Source of the DNA: an uncultured Oribacterium sp.
Lineage (GTDB): Bacteria > Bacillota > Clostridia > Lachnospirales > Lachnospiraceae
Direction of reading: 5' to 3'
Assembly: GCA_900770445.1 (NCBI GenBank)
Contig: CAAGKO010000023.1
Coordinates: 9,315-73,314 of the forward strand
Length of the DNA stretch: 64,000 nt
Both the position numbers and the translations under genes were made by a program. Positions 51,911-60,850 of the stretch are shown here, in pieces (the stretch's first letter is position 1; each line of letters begins with the position of its first letter). Below the pieces are notes generated by a model that ran no database searches, was not told where the DNA came from, and saw only the letters and a list, made by a program, of their open reading frames with translations.

Positions 51911-51939
51911 ACTATAACACACTCGTTCGGAATGTGCAA
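51911..51939 (-). promoter_or_regulatory. Promoter for secG
   Basis: On the minus strand TTGCAC (51934-51939) and TATAGT (51911-51916) are 17 bp apart, about 45 bp before the secG start. Confidence 0.65.
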
Positions 51940-52037
51940 GTGGAAGTTATGCGAGTTGCGGAACCACCCCAAATGAACTAAGATACGAATATTAGTACAA
52001 ATGCAATATAACAGCGATATAACAGGAAGTAAATCAT

Positions 52038-52859
52038 ATGAATTCAAACTCTCCGATCGGCGTTTTCGATTCTGGTGTCGGTGGGATCTCCGTTCTTCGG
52101 ATCCTCCGTCACGATATGCCGAACGAAAATTATATATTCTTTGGGGACAGCATCCACGCGCCCTACGGCGATCAGCCGGAGGCGCGTATCCGCGAAATGT
52201 CGGATGCCAATGTTCAGTTCCTTCTGGCACATGGTTGCAAGGCCATCGTCATCGCCTGCAATACAGCGACCTCAGCCGCTGCCGACTGGCTCCGCGCGAA
52301 GTATCCGGAGCTCATCATCATCGGCATGGAGCCAGCGGTGAAATCTGCAGTGGATCACGCCGAAACGAAGCATCCTCGTGTACTCGTGCTTGCGACCGCA
52401 TGCACCATTCACGGTGAACGACTGCACCACCTGATTGGCCGCTTCCGTGATGCCGCCGAGATCCATCCGATTGCCGCACCGGGCATCGTCCCACTCGTGG
52501 AAGCCGGAAAGGAAAACTCCGCTGAGCTTCTGCACTATCTTCAGGACCTTCTCCGCCCGTTCCGTAAAAAAGAAGACGGCGGTGACGGCCTCCTCGTCGA
52601 CAGTGTCGTCCTCGGGTGCACCCATTTCCCGTTCGCGATGGATGCCATCCGAAACGCCCTCGGCTACGACTTCACCTTCTACGACGGTGCCTACGGAACC
52701 GCCCGCGAAACGAAGCGTCGCCTTCAGGAAGCGCATCTCGTCAATGCTTCCGACGCTGCAGGTACGATCACCCTCTACTCCAGCGTTCCCGGACAGGAAG
52801 CCGTCGCGCTTCAGCAGAAGCTCCTCGACCTGCCATTTACATACGCACCGGAAAACTGA
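52038..52859 (+). CDS. murI: Glutamate racemase MurI
   Basis: It makes D-glutamate for peptidoglycan. In 273 residues PIGVFDSGVGGISVLR, the first catalytic Cys in VIACNTATSAA and the second in VVLGCTHFPFAMDAI are all present. AACAGGAAG precedes the ATG. It has no near partner on its strand; a very long hairpin follows its stop by about 12 bp. Confidence 0.96.
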   Translation: MNSNSPIGVFDSGVGGISVLRILRHDMPNENYIFFGDSIHAPYGDQPEARIREMSDANVQFLLAHGCKAIVIACNTATSAAADWLRAKYPELIIIGMEPAVKSAVDHAETKHPRVLVLATACTIHGERLHHLIGRFRDAAEIHPIAAPGIVPLVEAGKENSAELLHYLQDLLRPFRKKEDGGDGLLVDSVVLGCTHFPFAMDAIRNALGYDFTFYDGAYGTARETKRRLQEAHLVNASDAAGTITLYSSVPGQEAVALQQKLLDLPFTYAPEN

Positions 52860-52870
52860 AACGTAGCATC

Positions 52871-53102
52871 CGAAGCCGGGCCGTGGTGAGGACGGAGGGA
52901 CCGTAGAGCATTTCGATGTCTGTCCCAGGCTTTCTGCTAGGGGCGTCCCCATGTCCTATGTGCGCCCGAATTGTCTGAGGTCTGTTTTCCATCAGGAAAA
53001 CAGGCCGAGTATCGGGCGATGGTCTGACGCCACTTGCAGAAAGCCTGGTTGACAGACCCGAAATGCGTGATCGGCCCTCCGTTCCGCCACGGCCCGGCTT
53101 CG
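52871..53102. repeat. 232-nt imperfect hairpin after murI
   Basis: The outer arms CGAAGCCGGGCCGTGG (52871-52886) and their exact complement (53087-53102) pair perfectly. Inner segments also pair: AGGCTTTCTGC with GCAGAAAGCCT, and the tip CTGTTTTCC-ATCA-GGAAAACAG at 52982-53003. It fills most of the 385-bp murI-hprK gap. There is no coding frame with support. A large RNA hairpin or a non-autonomous mobile element are possible. Confidence 0.8.
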
Positions 53103-53137
53103 GTCATAGCATAGTGTGCTGTGTGTGCCCCTCGCAG

Positions 53138-53166
53138 TTGATTTTTGCCCTTCAACAAAATATACT
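53138..53166 (+). promoter_or_regulatory. Promoter for hprK
   Basis: TTGATT (53138-53143) and TATACT (53161-53166) are 17 bp apart, about 80 bp before the hprK start and just after the long hairpin. Confidence 0.6.
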
Positions 53167-53244
53167 TAATCTTATGTATGTCGACAGGCAGGTCCTGGTT
53201 CAGGTGAAATCGGCCAGAGGAAGAGACATGAAGGAGAGACGAAG

Positions 53245-54180
53245 ATGCAGACAGTAGATAAGGTGAGTGTGACAGAGCTGATCGAGAAGGAAGGACTCAA
53301 AAATCTGACACCGGATATCGATACAGACCATAAATATATCACGATTCCGGATGTGAATCGTCCGGCGTTACAGCTGGCAGGCTTTTTTGATCAGTTTGAT
53401 TCTGAACGTGTGCAGATCATCGGTAATGTGGAGACCGCGTACCTGATGACCTTCGATGCGCCTGAGCGTCGTGCGAAGTACGCAGCGCTGTCGAAGTACC
53501 CGATTCCGGTCATCATCTATGCGCGTGGCATCGAGCCGGACAGCTGCATGATCGATGCGTGCCGCAACGCGGGCATCCCGCTGCTGCAGTCGACGCGTAT
53601 GACGACGGAGCTGGAGGCGACGATCATCAGCTGGCTGAAGGTCCGGATGGCACCGATGATTTCCGTGCACGGCGTGCTCGTCGATGTATACGGCGAGGGT
53701 GTGTTGATCATGGGTGATTCCGGTATCGGTAAGTCGGAGGCGGCGCTCGAGCTCATCAAGCGTGGCCATCGTCTCGTGGCGGATGATGTCGTCGAGCTTC
53801 GCAAGGTATCGGATGATACCCTCGTCGGCAGTGCGCCGGACATCACACGTCACTTCATCGAGCTGCGCGGCATCGGGATCATCGACGTCAAGCAGATGTT
53901 CGGTGTCGAGTGTGTGAAGGATACCCAGAGCATCAACATGGTCATCAAGCTCGCTGACTGGTCGAAGGATAAGGACTACGACCGCCTCGGACTTAAGGAT
54001 AATTACACCGAGTTCCTCGGCAACAAGGTGATCTGCTACGATATCCCGGTTCGCCCGGGTCGTAATGTCGCCATCATCGTCGAGTGTGCTGCGGTCAACA
54101 ACCGTGCGAAGAAGATGGGCTACAACGCGGCGCAGGTGCTCTACGAGCGCGTCACCGCGAACATGAAGAACGGAAACTGA
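53245..54180 (+). CDS. hprK: HPr kinase/phosphorylase
   Basis: HprK phosphorylates Ser46 of HPr and Crh, the switch for carbon catabolite control in Firmicutes. The 311 residues have the P-loop MGDSGIGKSEAALELIKRGH, the VADDVVEL motif and the C-terminal signature ELRGIGIIDVKQMFGVECV. ATG 53245 follows a GAGAGACGAAG site. It opens a cluster ending with a Crh-like substrate, which supports a shared role. Confidence 0.97.
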   Translation: MQTVDKVSVTELIEKEGLKNLTPDIDTDHKYITIPDVNRPALQLAGFFDQFDSERVQIIGNVETAYLMTFDAPERRAKYAALSKYPIPVIIYARGIEPDSCMIDACRNAGIPLLQSTRMTTELEATIISWLKVRMAPMISVHGVLVDVYGEGVLIMGDSGIGKSEAALELIKRGHRLVADDVVELRKVSDDTLVGSAPDITRHFIELRGIGIIDVKQMFGVECVKDTQSINMVIKLADWSKDKDYDRLGLKDNYTEFLGNKVICYDIPVRPGRNVAIIVECAAVNNRAKKMGYNAAQVLYERVTANMKNGN

Positions 54181-54183
54181 TTT

Positions 54184-55077
54184 ATGAAAGTACTGAAAAA
54201 TGAACCTCTGAAGCAGCATACGAGCTTCCGGGTCGGTGGTCCGGCGAAGGTCTATGTGGTTCCGGAGGATATCGAGGAGCTTCAGAAGCTGATTCGCTTC
54301 CTCTATGAAGAGAAGCTCCCGTATGACATCATCGGAAACGGCACGAATCTGCTGGTAAGCGATGCCGGCGTCGACCACGTGGTCGTCGAGATCGGCCGTG
54401 CGCTGGAGGGCATCGAGCTTCTTCCAGAGGCCAATGCTTCCGACGAAAAAACGTATTACATCCGTGTGCTGGCCGGCACCCTGCTCAGTAAGGCGGCGCA
54501 GTTTGCAGCGACGCAGGAGCTCAGCGGTATGGAGGCACTCCGCGGCATCCCGGGTACCCTCGGCGGTGCCGTGACGATGAATGCGGGTGCGTATGGCACG
54601 GAGATGAAGGACGTGCTGTACTCCGTGGACGTCCTGACACCGGAGGGGAAGCTTCGGACGCTGACGCCGGCGGAGCTCGAGCTCGGCTACCGGCATAGTG
54701 TGATCCCCGAGAGAGGGTATATCGTCGTGGCAGCGACGCTGGCACTGCGAAAGGGCGACCCGGCAGAAATCCAGGCGCGGATGGCCGATTTTCAGAACCG
54801 GCGGAAGGAGAAACAGCCGCTCGACAAGGCCTCGGCGGGCTCGACCTTCAAGCGGCCGGAGGGCTACTTCGCCGGCAAGCTGATCGAGGACACGGGACTC
54901 CGTGGCTTCCGGCACGGCGGCGCGCAGGTGAGCGAGAAGCACTGCGGCTTCGTGATCAACGACGGCACCGCGCGTGCAGCCGATATCTACTGGCTGATCG
55001 GAGAGGTTCGGAAGCGGGTCCTCCTGGAGCAGCACGTCGAGCTGACACCGGAGGTGAAGGTATGGGGAAACTTTTAA
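54184..55077 (+). CDS. murB: UDP-N-acetylenolpyruvoylglucosamine reductase MurB
   Basis: The flavoprotein reduces the enolpyruvyl group to make UDP-N-acetylmuramic acid. In 297 residues, type II MurB features are seen: KQHTSFRVGGPAKVYVVPED, GNGTNLLVSDAG, LRGIPGTLGGAVTMNAGAYG and the catalytic Ser in KASAGSTFKRPEGYF. It begins 3 bp after hprK and overlaps rapZ by 16 bp, so the three are coupled. Confidence 0.96.
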   Translation: MKVLKNEPLKQHTSFRVGGPAKVYVVPEDIEELQKLIRFLYEEKLPYDIIGNGTNLLVSDAGVDHVVVEIGRALEGIELLPEANASDEKTYYIRVLAGTLLSKAAQFAATQELSGMEALRGIPGTLGGAVTMNAGAYGTEMKDVLYSVDVLTPEGKLRTLTPAELELGYRHSVIPERGYIVVAATLALRKGDPAEIQARMADFQNRRKEKQPLDKASAGSTFKRPEGYFAGKLIEDTGLRGFRHGGAQVSEKHCGFVINDGTARAADIYWLIGEVRKRVLLEQHVELTPEVKVWGNF

Positions 55078-55925
55078 TCGTGACCGGAATGAGTGGCGCC
55101 GGCAAGACGATTGCGCTGAAGTCCCTCGAGGATATGGGGTACTACTGCGTCGATAATCTGCCGATTCCGCTGATTGATAAATTTGCGGAGCTGATCATCG
55201 ACGGGCACGAGCAGATCGCGAAGGCGGCGCTCGGCATCGATGTGCGCTCGGGCAATGACCTGCCGCTCCTGAAGGAGGTGCTCGATACCTGGGATATCAA
55301 GGGGCGCATCGACTATGAGGTCGTGTTCCTCGATGCATCGGATGAGAGTCTCATCAAGCGCTTCAAGGAAACCCGGCGTGCGCATCCGCTCAGTAAGGAT
55401 GGGCGTGTCGAAACCGGCATCGAGGCGGAGCGGAAGGAGATGGGCTGGCTCAAGGAGAAGGCCGATTACATCATCGACACTTCGCACCTGCTGACGAAGG
55501 AACTGCGCGGACAGCTGGCGGATATCTTCGAGGGGCAGAAAGCCTATGAAAATCTGCAGGTGACGATCCTCAGCTTCGGCTTCAAGCATGGCATACCGGA
55601 GGATGCAGATCTCCTGTTCGATGTGCGCTTCCTTCCGAATCCCTACTACGATCCGGAGCTTCGGAGTCATACCGGCCTCGAGCAGAGCGTGCGCGACTAT
55701 GTCTGCCGGGACGGTATTGCAGAGGAATTTCTGCAGATGCTCTATGATATGATCTGCTTTCTGATTCCTCATTATATAGAGGAGGGAAAGAATCAGCTCG
55801 TGATCGGCGTCGGCTGTACAGGCGGACATCATCGCTCCGTCACCATCGCAGAGCTCCTTTACGCACGTCTGAAACAAACGGCGGATTACGGGCTGCGCAT
55901 CGACCACCGGGATATCGAACGCTGA
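55062..55925 (+). CDS. rapZ: RNase adapter/nucleotide-binding protein RapZ (YvcJ)
   Basis: In 287 residues the Walker A motif GMSGAGKTIALKSLEDMGYY and the end motif VGVGCTGGHHRSVTIAELLY are those of YvcJ/RapZ. In Bacillus the homologue YvcJ sits with yvcK, whiA and crh. Here no yvcK (gluconeogenesis factor) gene lies between it and whiA. Its ATG is inside the murB end. Confidence 0.95.
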   Translation: MGKLLIVTGMSGAGKTIALKSLEDMGYYCVDNLPIPLIDKFAELIIDGHEQIAKAALGIDVRSGNDLPLLKEVLDTWDIKGRIDYEVVFLDASDESLIKRFKETRRAHPLSKDGRVETGIEAERKEMGWLKEKADYIIDTSHLLTKELRGQLADIFEGQKAYENLQVTILSFGFKHGIPEDADLLFDVRFLPNPYYDPELRSHTGLEQSVRDYVCRDGIAEEFLQMLYDMICFLIPHYIEEGKNQLVIGVGCTGGHHRSVTIAELLYARLKQTADYGLRIDHRDIER

Positions 55926-56060
55926 AACCGCATCGATCCAGCGCCGGGTAGGCATGCCGATGGAGACATTGGCCGAGAAATGAAAAGTCAACCGAAACAC
56001 ATAGAAGTGGTGACATGACGGCGCGGAAAACGCAAAATAAATATATGCATGGAGGCGGAG

Positions 56061-56759
56061 TTGGGCGCAGAAGCGAAGACGAGAACATCTTTTTCAGCCA
56101 GAGTGAAACAGGAGCTACGTAAAAAAGACTTTACAGTATCTGAAAAAGACATTAATATGATTAGCAATGGTTCGAAGGATTTCGAGATGCGGGACTTCAT
56201 TCGGGAGCGTTTTCTGAGTGCGGGGTCGATCACGGATCCGACGAAGGATTATCACCTTGAGCTGGTCTGCGGTGGAGCAGAGGAGGCGGATCGGATCATC
56301 GACGTCTTCCGAAGCTTCGGCCTCGAGCCACGTATCATGGAGCGGGGCGGCCATCTGGTTGTGTATCTGAAGGATGCCGCGCAGATTTCTGATGTACTGA
56401 AGCTGATGGGGGCCGTGGATGGTCTCATGGAGCTCGAGAATGTCAGGATCCTCAAGGAGGTCAGTGAGAAGATCAACCGTCAGGTGAACTGTGAGACAGC
56501 GAACCTGCAACGGACCGTATCCGCCGGCATTCGCCAGGTGGAGGATATCGAACTGATCGACCGGGAAATCGGGCTTCAGAATCTGGAGCCGGGACTGCGT
56601 GAGATCGCGGAGAAGCGTCTGGAGAATCCGGATGCAACACTCACCGAGCTTGCAGCATGTCTCTCGGAACCGATTGGAAAGAGCGGTGCCAATCATCGAC
56701 TCCGAAAGCTGTCCAGGATGGCGTCGGAGTTAAGGGGAAAAACCGCGGGTATAGTGTAA
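56061..56759 (+). CDS. whiA: WhiA-family DNA-binding protein, shortened
   Basis: WhiA is a division/sporulation-linked regulator with LAGLIDADG-like repeats and a C-terminal helix-turn-helix. Here only 232 residues are seen, against about 310 in relatives. The start motif TSFSARVKQELRKKD is present, but it is followed directly by EMRDFIRERFLSAGSITDPT; the usual first LAGLIDADG half (some 65-80 residues, with the Cys-Cys motif) is missing. The C-terminus is normal: RQVEDIELIDREIGLQNL and LAACLSEPIGKSGANHRLRK. The TTG at 56061 has GGAGG five bases upstream; an ATG at 56049 lacks a site. Frame is open throughout, so this looks like a true shortened form. Confidence 0.88.
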   Translation: MGAEAKTRTSFSARVKQELRKKDFTVSEKDINMISNGSKDFEMRDFIRERFLSAGSITDPTKDYHLELVCGGAEEADRIIDVFRSFGLEPRIMERGGHLVVYLKDAAQISDVLKLMGAVDGLMELENVRILKEVSEKINRQVNCETANLQRTVSAGIRQVEDIELIDREIGLQNLEPGLREIAEKRLENPDATLTELAACLSEPIGKSGANHRLRKLSRMASELRGKTAGIV

Positions 56760-56843
56760 AGATAGTGAAGAGCGTTCGGTGAAGTGATGCTTGCATCCAG
56801 GGGGGAGCGTTTGACGCGAGTTCTATCTTCGAGGAAGGATTAT

Positions 56844-57104
56844 ATGAAGGATACAAATGTAGTAGTTCAGTTACCGAAAAAACCGGATGAGCATCCGATC
56901 GCGATGCTTGTTCAAATTGCCAGCCGTTTTGAATCACGCATTTATATGGCCGATGGTCCACGTAAGGTGAATGCCAAGTCCATCATGGGGATGATGGCAC
57001 TGGGCCTTAACAACGGACAGGCGCTTGTGATCAGCGCGGACGGTGCAGATGAGGACGCGGCACTGAACAGCATCGCGGAGTACCTCGGCGGTACAAACGC
57101 ATAA
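56844..57104 (+). CDS. crh: Crh-like HPr paralogue
   Basis: The 86-residue protein has the HPr fold with KVNAKSIMGMMALGLNNGQA, and Ser46 is at exactly position 46. The position of catalytic His15 is Asp (PDEHPIAM; P18 aligned to P18), and Arg17 is His. So it should not accept phosphate from EI but can be phosphorylated on Ser46 by HprK, as Crh is in Bacillus. The whiA-crh order also matches Bacillus. The alternative that His17 is used for transport cannot be excluded. GAGGAAGGA precedes ATG 56844. Confidence 0.82.
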   Translation: MKDTNVVVQLPKKPDEHPIAMLVQIASRFESRIYMADGPRKVNAKSIMGMMALGLNNGQALVISADGADEDAALNSIAEYLGGTNA

Positions 57105-57121
57105 GAACAGGATATTACGAA

Positions 57122-57149
57122 GGGAGACGCCGGGAGGCGTCTCCCTTTT
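57122..57149 (+). terminator. Terminator after the crh-like gene
   Basis: GGGAGACGCC and GGCGTCTCCC pair perfectly with a GGGA loop and TTTT follows. It closes the hprK-to-crh cluster. Confidence 0.92.
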
Positions 57150-57236
57150 CGTTCTGCCGGCCCTCAGGGTCCCAGGCAGAATTATAGAGGAAACTATCCA
57201 TGCACCAAAAAAGAACAAACATTCGCGTATATTCTA

Positions 57237-57245
57237 TGCTACAAT
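57237..57245 (+). promoter_or_regulatory. Extended -10 promoter for dnaE
   Basis: TGCTACAAT is an extended -10 element 30 bp before the dnaE ATG; the -35 region is weak (around AAACAT). Confidence 0.5.
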
Positions 57246-57274
57246 AGAAGCATCTGTTTTTACTGGAGGGTACG

Positions 57275-60200
57275 ATGGCCTTTACGCATTTACATGTTCA
57301 TACAAGCTACAGTCTTCTCGATGGTGCAGGACGGATCCCGGAGATGATCGCACGCTGCCGGGAGCTCGGGATGGATTCGATGGCGATCACCGATCACGGC
57401 GTGATGTACGGTGTCATCGACTTCTATAAGGAGGCGCTGAAGCAGGGAATCAAGCCGATCCTTGGCTGCGAGGTCTATCTCACGGGCGGCTCCCGTTTCG
57501 ACCGTGAGATCGGAAAGGGCGAGGACCGCTACTACCACCTCGTGCTCCTCGCGGAGAATAACCAGGGCTACGCGAACCTCATGAAAATCGTGTCGACGGG
57601 TTTTATCGACGGCTTCTATTATAAGCCGCGTGTCGATTTCGAGACGCTCGAGCGCTACCACGAGGGCATCATCGCCCTGTCCGCCTGCCTCGCCGGTGAG
57701 GTGACACGAAACCTCACCCGGAACATGTATCCGGAGGCGAAGAAGGCCGCGCTGCGCTACCTCTCCATCTTCGGGCCGGAGCACTTCTACCTCGAGCTGC
57801 AGGATCATGGCTATCCGGAGCAGCGGAAGGTTAATGCCGGCCTGCTGCAGTTACATGAGGAAACCGGGATTCCGCTGGTCGCCACGAATGATATCCATTA
57901 TACCCGGAAGGAGGATGCGGAGCCGCACGACATCCTGCTCTGTCTCCAGACCGGAAAAAAGATCACCGACCAGGACCGTCTGCGCTATCCGGGCGGGCAG
58001 TTCTATATCAAGTCCGAGGAGGAGATGCGGGCGTTGTTTCCGTATGCGCAGGAAGCCCTCGACAACACACATAAAATCGCAGAGCGCTGCGATGTAAGCA
58101 TTGAATTCGGACACTACCATGTGCCGGGCTACCAGGTGCCGACGGGCTATGATACGACGGGCTATCTCCGGAAGCTCTGTGAGGATGGTCTCCGGGCGCG
58201 CTACGGTGCGGACGGCGAGCAGTACCGGGCACGTCTCGACTATGAGCTCGATACGATCGCCAGCATGGGCTTCGTCGAGTACTTCCTGATCGTCTGGGAT
58301 TATGTGCACTATGCGAAGACCCATGACATCGCCGTGGGGCCCGGCAGAGGCTCGGCGGCGGGCTCCCTCGTCGCGTACTGCATCGGCATCACCGATATCG
58401 ACCCGATGCGTTACAATCTCGTCTTCGAGCGTTTCCTGAATCCGGAGCGTGTCACCATGCCCGATGTCGATATGGACTTCGAGTACGAGCGCCGGCAGGA
58501 GGTCATCGAGTACGTGACCCGGAAGTATGGGAAGGACTGCGTATCGCAGATCATCACCTTCGGTACGCTCGCCGCGCGCGGGGTCATCCGGGATGTCGGG
58601 CGTGTACTGGATATTCCGTATGCGAAGTGTGACCTGATCTCGAAGCAGGTACCGAACGAGCTGAACATCACACTCGATAAGGCGCTGCAGATGAATCCAG
58701 AGCTTCGGAAGATGTACGAGGAGGATGCGGAGACGCATCGCATCATCGACATGAGTAAGCGTCTCGAGGGACTGCCGCGCCACAGCTCGATGCATGCGGC
58801 GGGGGTCGTGATCTCCGGAAAGCCGCTCGTAGAGTATGTGCCGGTGTCGCGGGCGGCGGATGGCACCATCACCACACAGTTCACGATGACGACGATCGAG
58901 GAGCTCGGGCTTCTCAAGATGGATTTCCTCGGTCTTCGGAATCTGACGGTGATCAAGGACGCCATTCGGGATGTGAATAAGCTGCATCATGCAGACCTGA
59001 GTGTCGAGAACATGAACTATGCCGATCCGAAGGTGTATCAGATGATCTCGGGCGGACACTGCGAGGGTGTGTTCCAGCTCGAGTCGGCCGGCATGAAGAA
59101 TTTCATGAAGCGGCTGAAGCCGGAGAGCATCGAGGACATCATCGCCGGTGTCGCCCTCTATCGACCGGGTCCGATGGACTTCATCCCGAAGTACATCCAG
59201 GGTAAGGAGCATCCGGAGACGATCAGCTATGACTGTCCGGAGATCCGGCCGATCCTCGAGACGACCTACGGCTGTATCGTCTACCAGGAGCAGGTCATGC
59301 AGATCGTGCGTGATCTTGCCGGCTACTCGATGGGGCGCTCGGACCTCGTGCGCCGTGCCATGAGTAAGAAGAAGACGAAGGTCATGGAGGAGGAGCGGAA
59401 GAACTTCGTCTATGGAAATCCGGAGCAGCATATCCCAGGCTGCATCGCGCGGGGCATCGATGAGGCGACGGCGAACCACATCTATGATGAGATGATCGAC
59501 TTCGCGAAGTATGCCTTCAACAAATCGCATGCGGCCTGCTATGCCGTCGTTTCCTATCAGACGGCCTACCTCCGCTGCTACTATCCGGCGGAGTTCTTCG
59601 CGGCGCTCATGACCTCCTATATGGATAATATGGGGAAGACCGCCGAGTACTTCGATGTGGCGCGCACGCTCGGTATCGCGATCCTGCCGCCGGATGTGAA
59701 TCAGGCGGAGATCGGCTTCTCGGTATCCACGGAGGGGGCGATCCGCTATGGTCTGAGTGCTGTAAAGGGCGTGGGCCGGACGGCCGCGGCTGCCATCGTG
59801 AAGGAGCGGGCGCAGCACGGAGCGTATAAGGATTTCGAGGATTTCGTCGTCCGTGTCTCGGAGAAGGGCATCAACCGCCGCGCCATCGAGTTCTTCATCC
59901 AGGCAGGCGGGCTCGATACCTTCCCGGGCAACCGCCGGGAGAAGATCGCGATCCTCCCGACCATCATCGAGGGCCGTGTGAAGGAGAAGCAGAATTCGAT
60001 GGCAGGCCAGATGACCCTCGCGGATCTCCTCGGAGAGGATAATCAGGAGGCGGGCGAGTTCCGTATCCGCATGCCGAAGCTGCCGGAGTACTCGAAGGAG
60101 GAGCTGCTGCAGTATGAGAAGGAGGCCCTCGGCTTCTATCTGAGCGGTCATCCGCTGGATGCCTATCGTGCGGTGATGGAGGCCAATGTCTCTGCCACGA

Positions 60201-60760
60201 GTGCAGACTTCCGCCGGGACGATGAGACAGGCGCTGTGCCGCTCCGCGACCAGCAGAAGGTAACGATCGGCGGCATCCTGACGGAAGTGCAGATGAAGAC
60301 CACCCGAAAACAGCAGCAGATGGCCTTTCTGCAGCTCGAGGACCGGTTGGGCACGGTGGAGGTCGTCGTCTTTCCGAAGACTTTCCAGACGATGCGTGCG
60401 CTGCTCGAGCCGGATGCGAAGCTTTTCATCGAGGGACACGTCGATGGCTCCGGTGAGAAGGACAGTAAGCTGATCGCCGATCGGATCTATGCCTTTTCGG
60501 AGGCACCGAAGGAGCTCTGGCTGCAGCTTCAGGATAAAAACCAGTACTTCGCTGAGCAGCAGGCGCTGGGACAGCTCCTCCGGGCACACCCCGGGGAAGA
60601 TGGCGTGGCGATCTATCTCCGTCAGGAAAAGGCCGTGAAACGCCTCGACCGCCAGTATGCAGTGCAGCTGGATTCGGTGCTGATGGAAAGCCTCTGTCAG
60701 CTTCTCGGCGAAAAAAACGTTCGAGTTTCATATAAGGTATTGAAAAAAGTACAAAACTAA
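57275..60760 (+). CDS. dnaE: DNA polymerase III alpha subunit DnaE
   Basis: The 1161-residue replicative polymerase has an N-terminal PHP domain (FTHLHVHTSYSLLDGAGRIP), the palm with catalytic PDVDMDFEYERR and VGPGRGSAAGSLVAYCIG, fingers, a helix-hairpin-helix region (AINRR-type, NRRAIEFFIQAGGLD) and an OB domain (KVTIGGILTEVQMKTTRKQQ). Length is usual for DnaE type 1 of Firmicutes. ACTGGAGGGTACG is the ribosome site. Confidence 0.97.
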   Translation: MAFTHLHVHTSYSLLDGAGRIPEMIARCRELGMDSMAITDHGVMYGVIDFYKEALKQGIKPILGCEVYLTGGSRFDREIGKGEDRYYHLVLLAENNQGYANLMKIVSTGFIDGFYYKPRVDFETLERYHEGIIALSACLAGEVTRNLTRNMYPEAKKAALRYLSIFGPEHFYLELQDHGYPEQRKVNAGLLQLHEETGIPLVATNDIHYTRKEDAEPHDILLCLQTGKKITDQDRLRYPGGQFYIKSEEEMRALFPYAQEALDNTHKIAERCDVSIEFGHYHVPGYQVPTGYDTTGYLRKLCEDGLRARYGADGEQYRARLDYELDTIASMGFVEYFLIVWDYVHYAKTHDIAVGPGRGSAAGSLVAYCIGITDIDPMRYNLVFERFLNPERVTMPDVDMDFEYERRQEVIEYVTRKYGKDCVSQIITFGTLAARGVIRDVGRVLDIPYAKCDLISKQVPNELNITLDKALQMNPELRKMYEEDAETHRIIDMSKRLEGLPRHSSMHAAGVVISGKPLVEYVPVSRAADGTITTQFTMTTIEELGLLKMDFLGLRNLTVIKDAIRDVNKLHHADLSVENMNYADPKVYQMISGGHCEGVFQLESAGMKNFMKRLKPESIEDIIAGVALYRPGPMDFIPKYIQGKEHPETISYDCPEIRPILETTYGCIVYQEQVMQIVRDLAGYSMGRSDLVRRAMSKKKTKVMEEERKNFVYGNPEQHIPGCIARGIDEATANHIYDEMIDFAKYAFNKSHAACYAVVSYQTAYLRCYYPAEFFAALMTSYMDNMGKTAEYFDVARTLGIAILPPDVNQAEIGFSVSTEGAIRYGLSAVKGVGRTAAAAIVKERAQHGAYKDFEDFVVRVSEKGINRRAIEFFIQAGGLDTFPGNRREKIAILPTIIEGRVKEKQNSMAGQMTLADLLGEDNQEAGEFRIRMPKLPEYSKEELLQYEKEALGFYLSGHPLDAYRAVMEANVSATSADFRRDDETGAVPLRDQQKVTIGGILTEVQMKTTRKQQQMAFLQLEDRLGTVEVVVFPKTFQTMRALLEPDAKLFIEGHVDGSGEKDSKLIADRIYAFSEAPKELWLQLQDKNQYFAEQQALGQLLRAHPGEDGVAIYLRQEKAVKRLDRQYAVQLDSVLMESLCQLLGEKNVRVSYKVLKKVQN

Positions 60761-60773
60761 ACTATTATAAGTG

Positions 60774-60801
60774 CGAGATTGTGAAAGCTATCACAATCTC
60801 G
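60774..60801. terminator. Hairpin between dnaE and pfkA
   Basis: CGAGATTGTGA and TCACAATCTCG pair perfectly across a 6-nt loop. Only TTCGCTCG follows, so it is a weak terminator at best; a palindromic operator for pfkA is possible. Confidence 0.5.
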
Positions 60802-60850
60802 TTCGCTCGTGTGTTTAGGGAGAATATAAATATATCTGGAGGATAGGATT

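Noticed and set aside
53368..55035. Minus-strand frame opposite hprK and murB
   Set aside because: Shadow of two well-supported genes; no ribosome site or domain.
57851..60589. Long minus-strand frame opposite dnaE
   Set aside because: Shadow of dnaE, a well-supported DNA polymerase gene; composition is Arg/Leu/His-rich, as typical for antisense frames.
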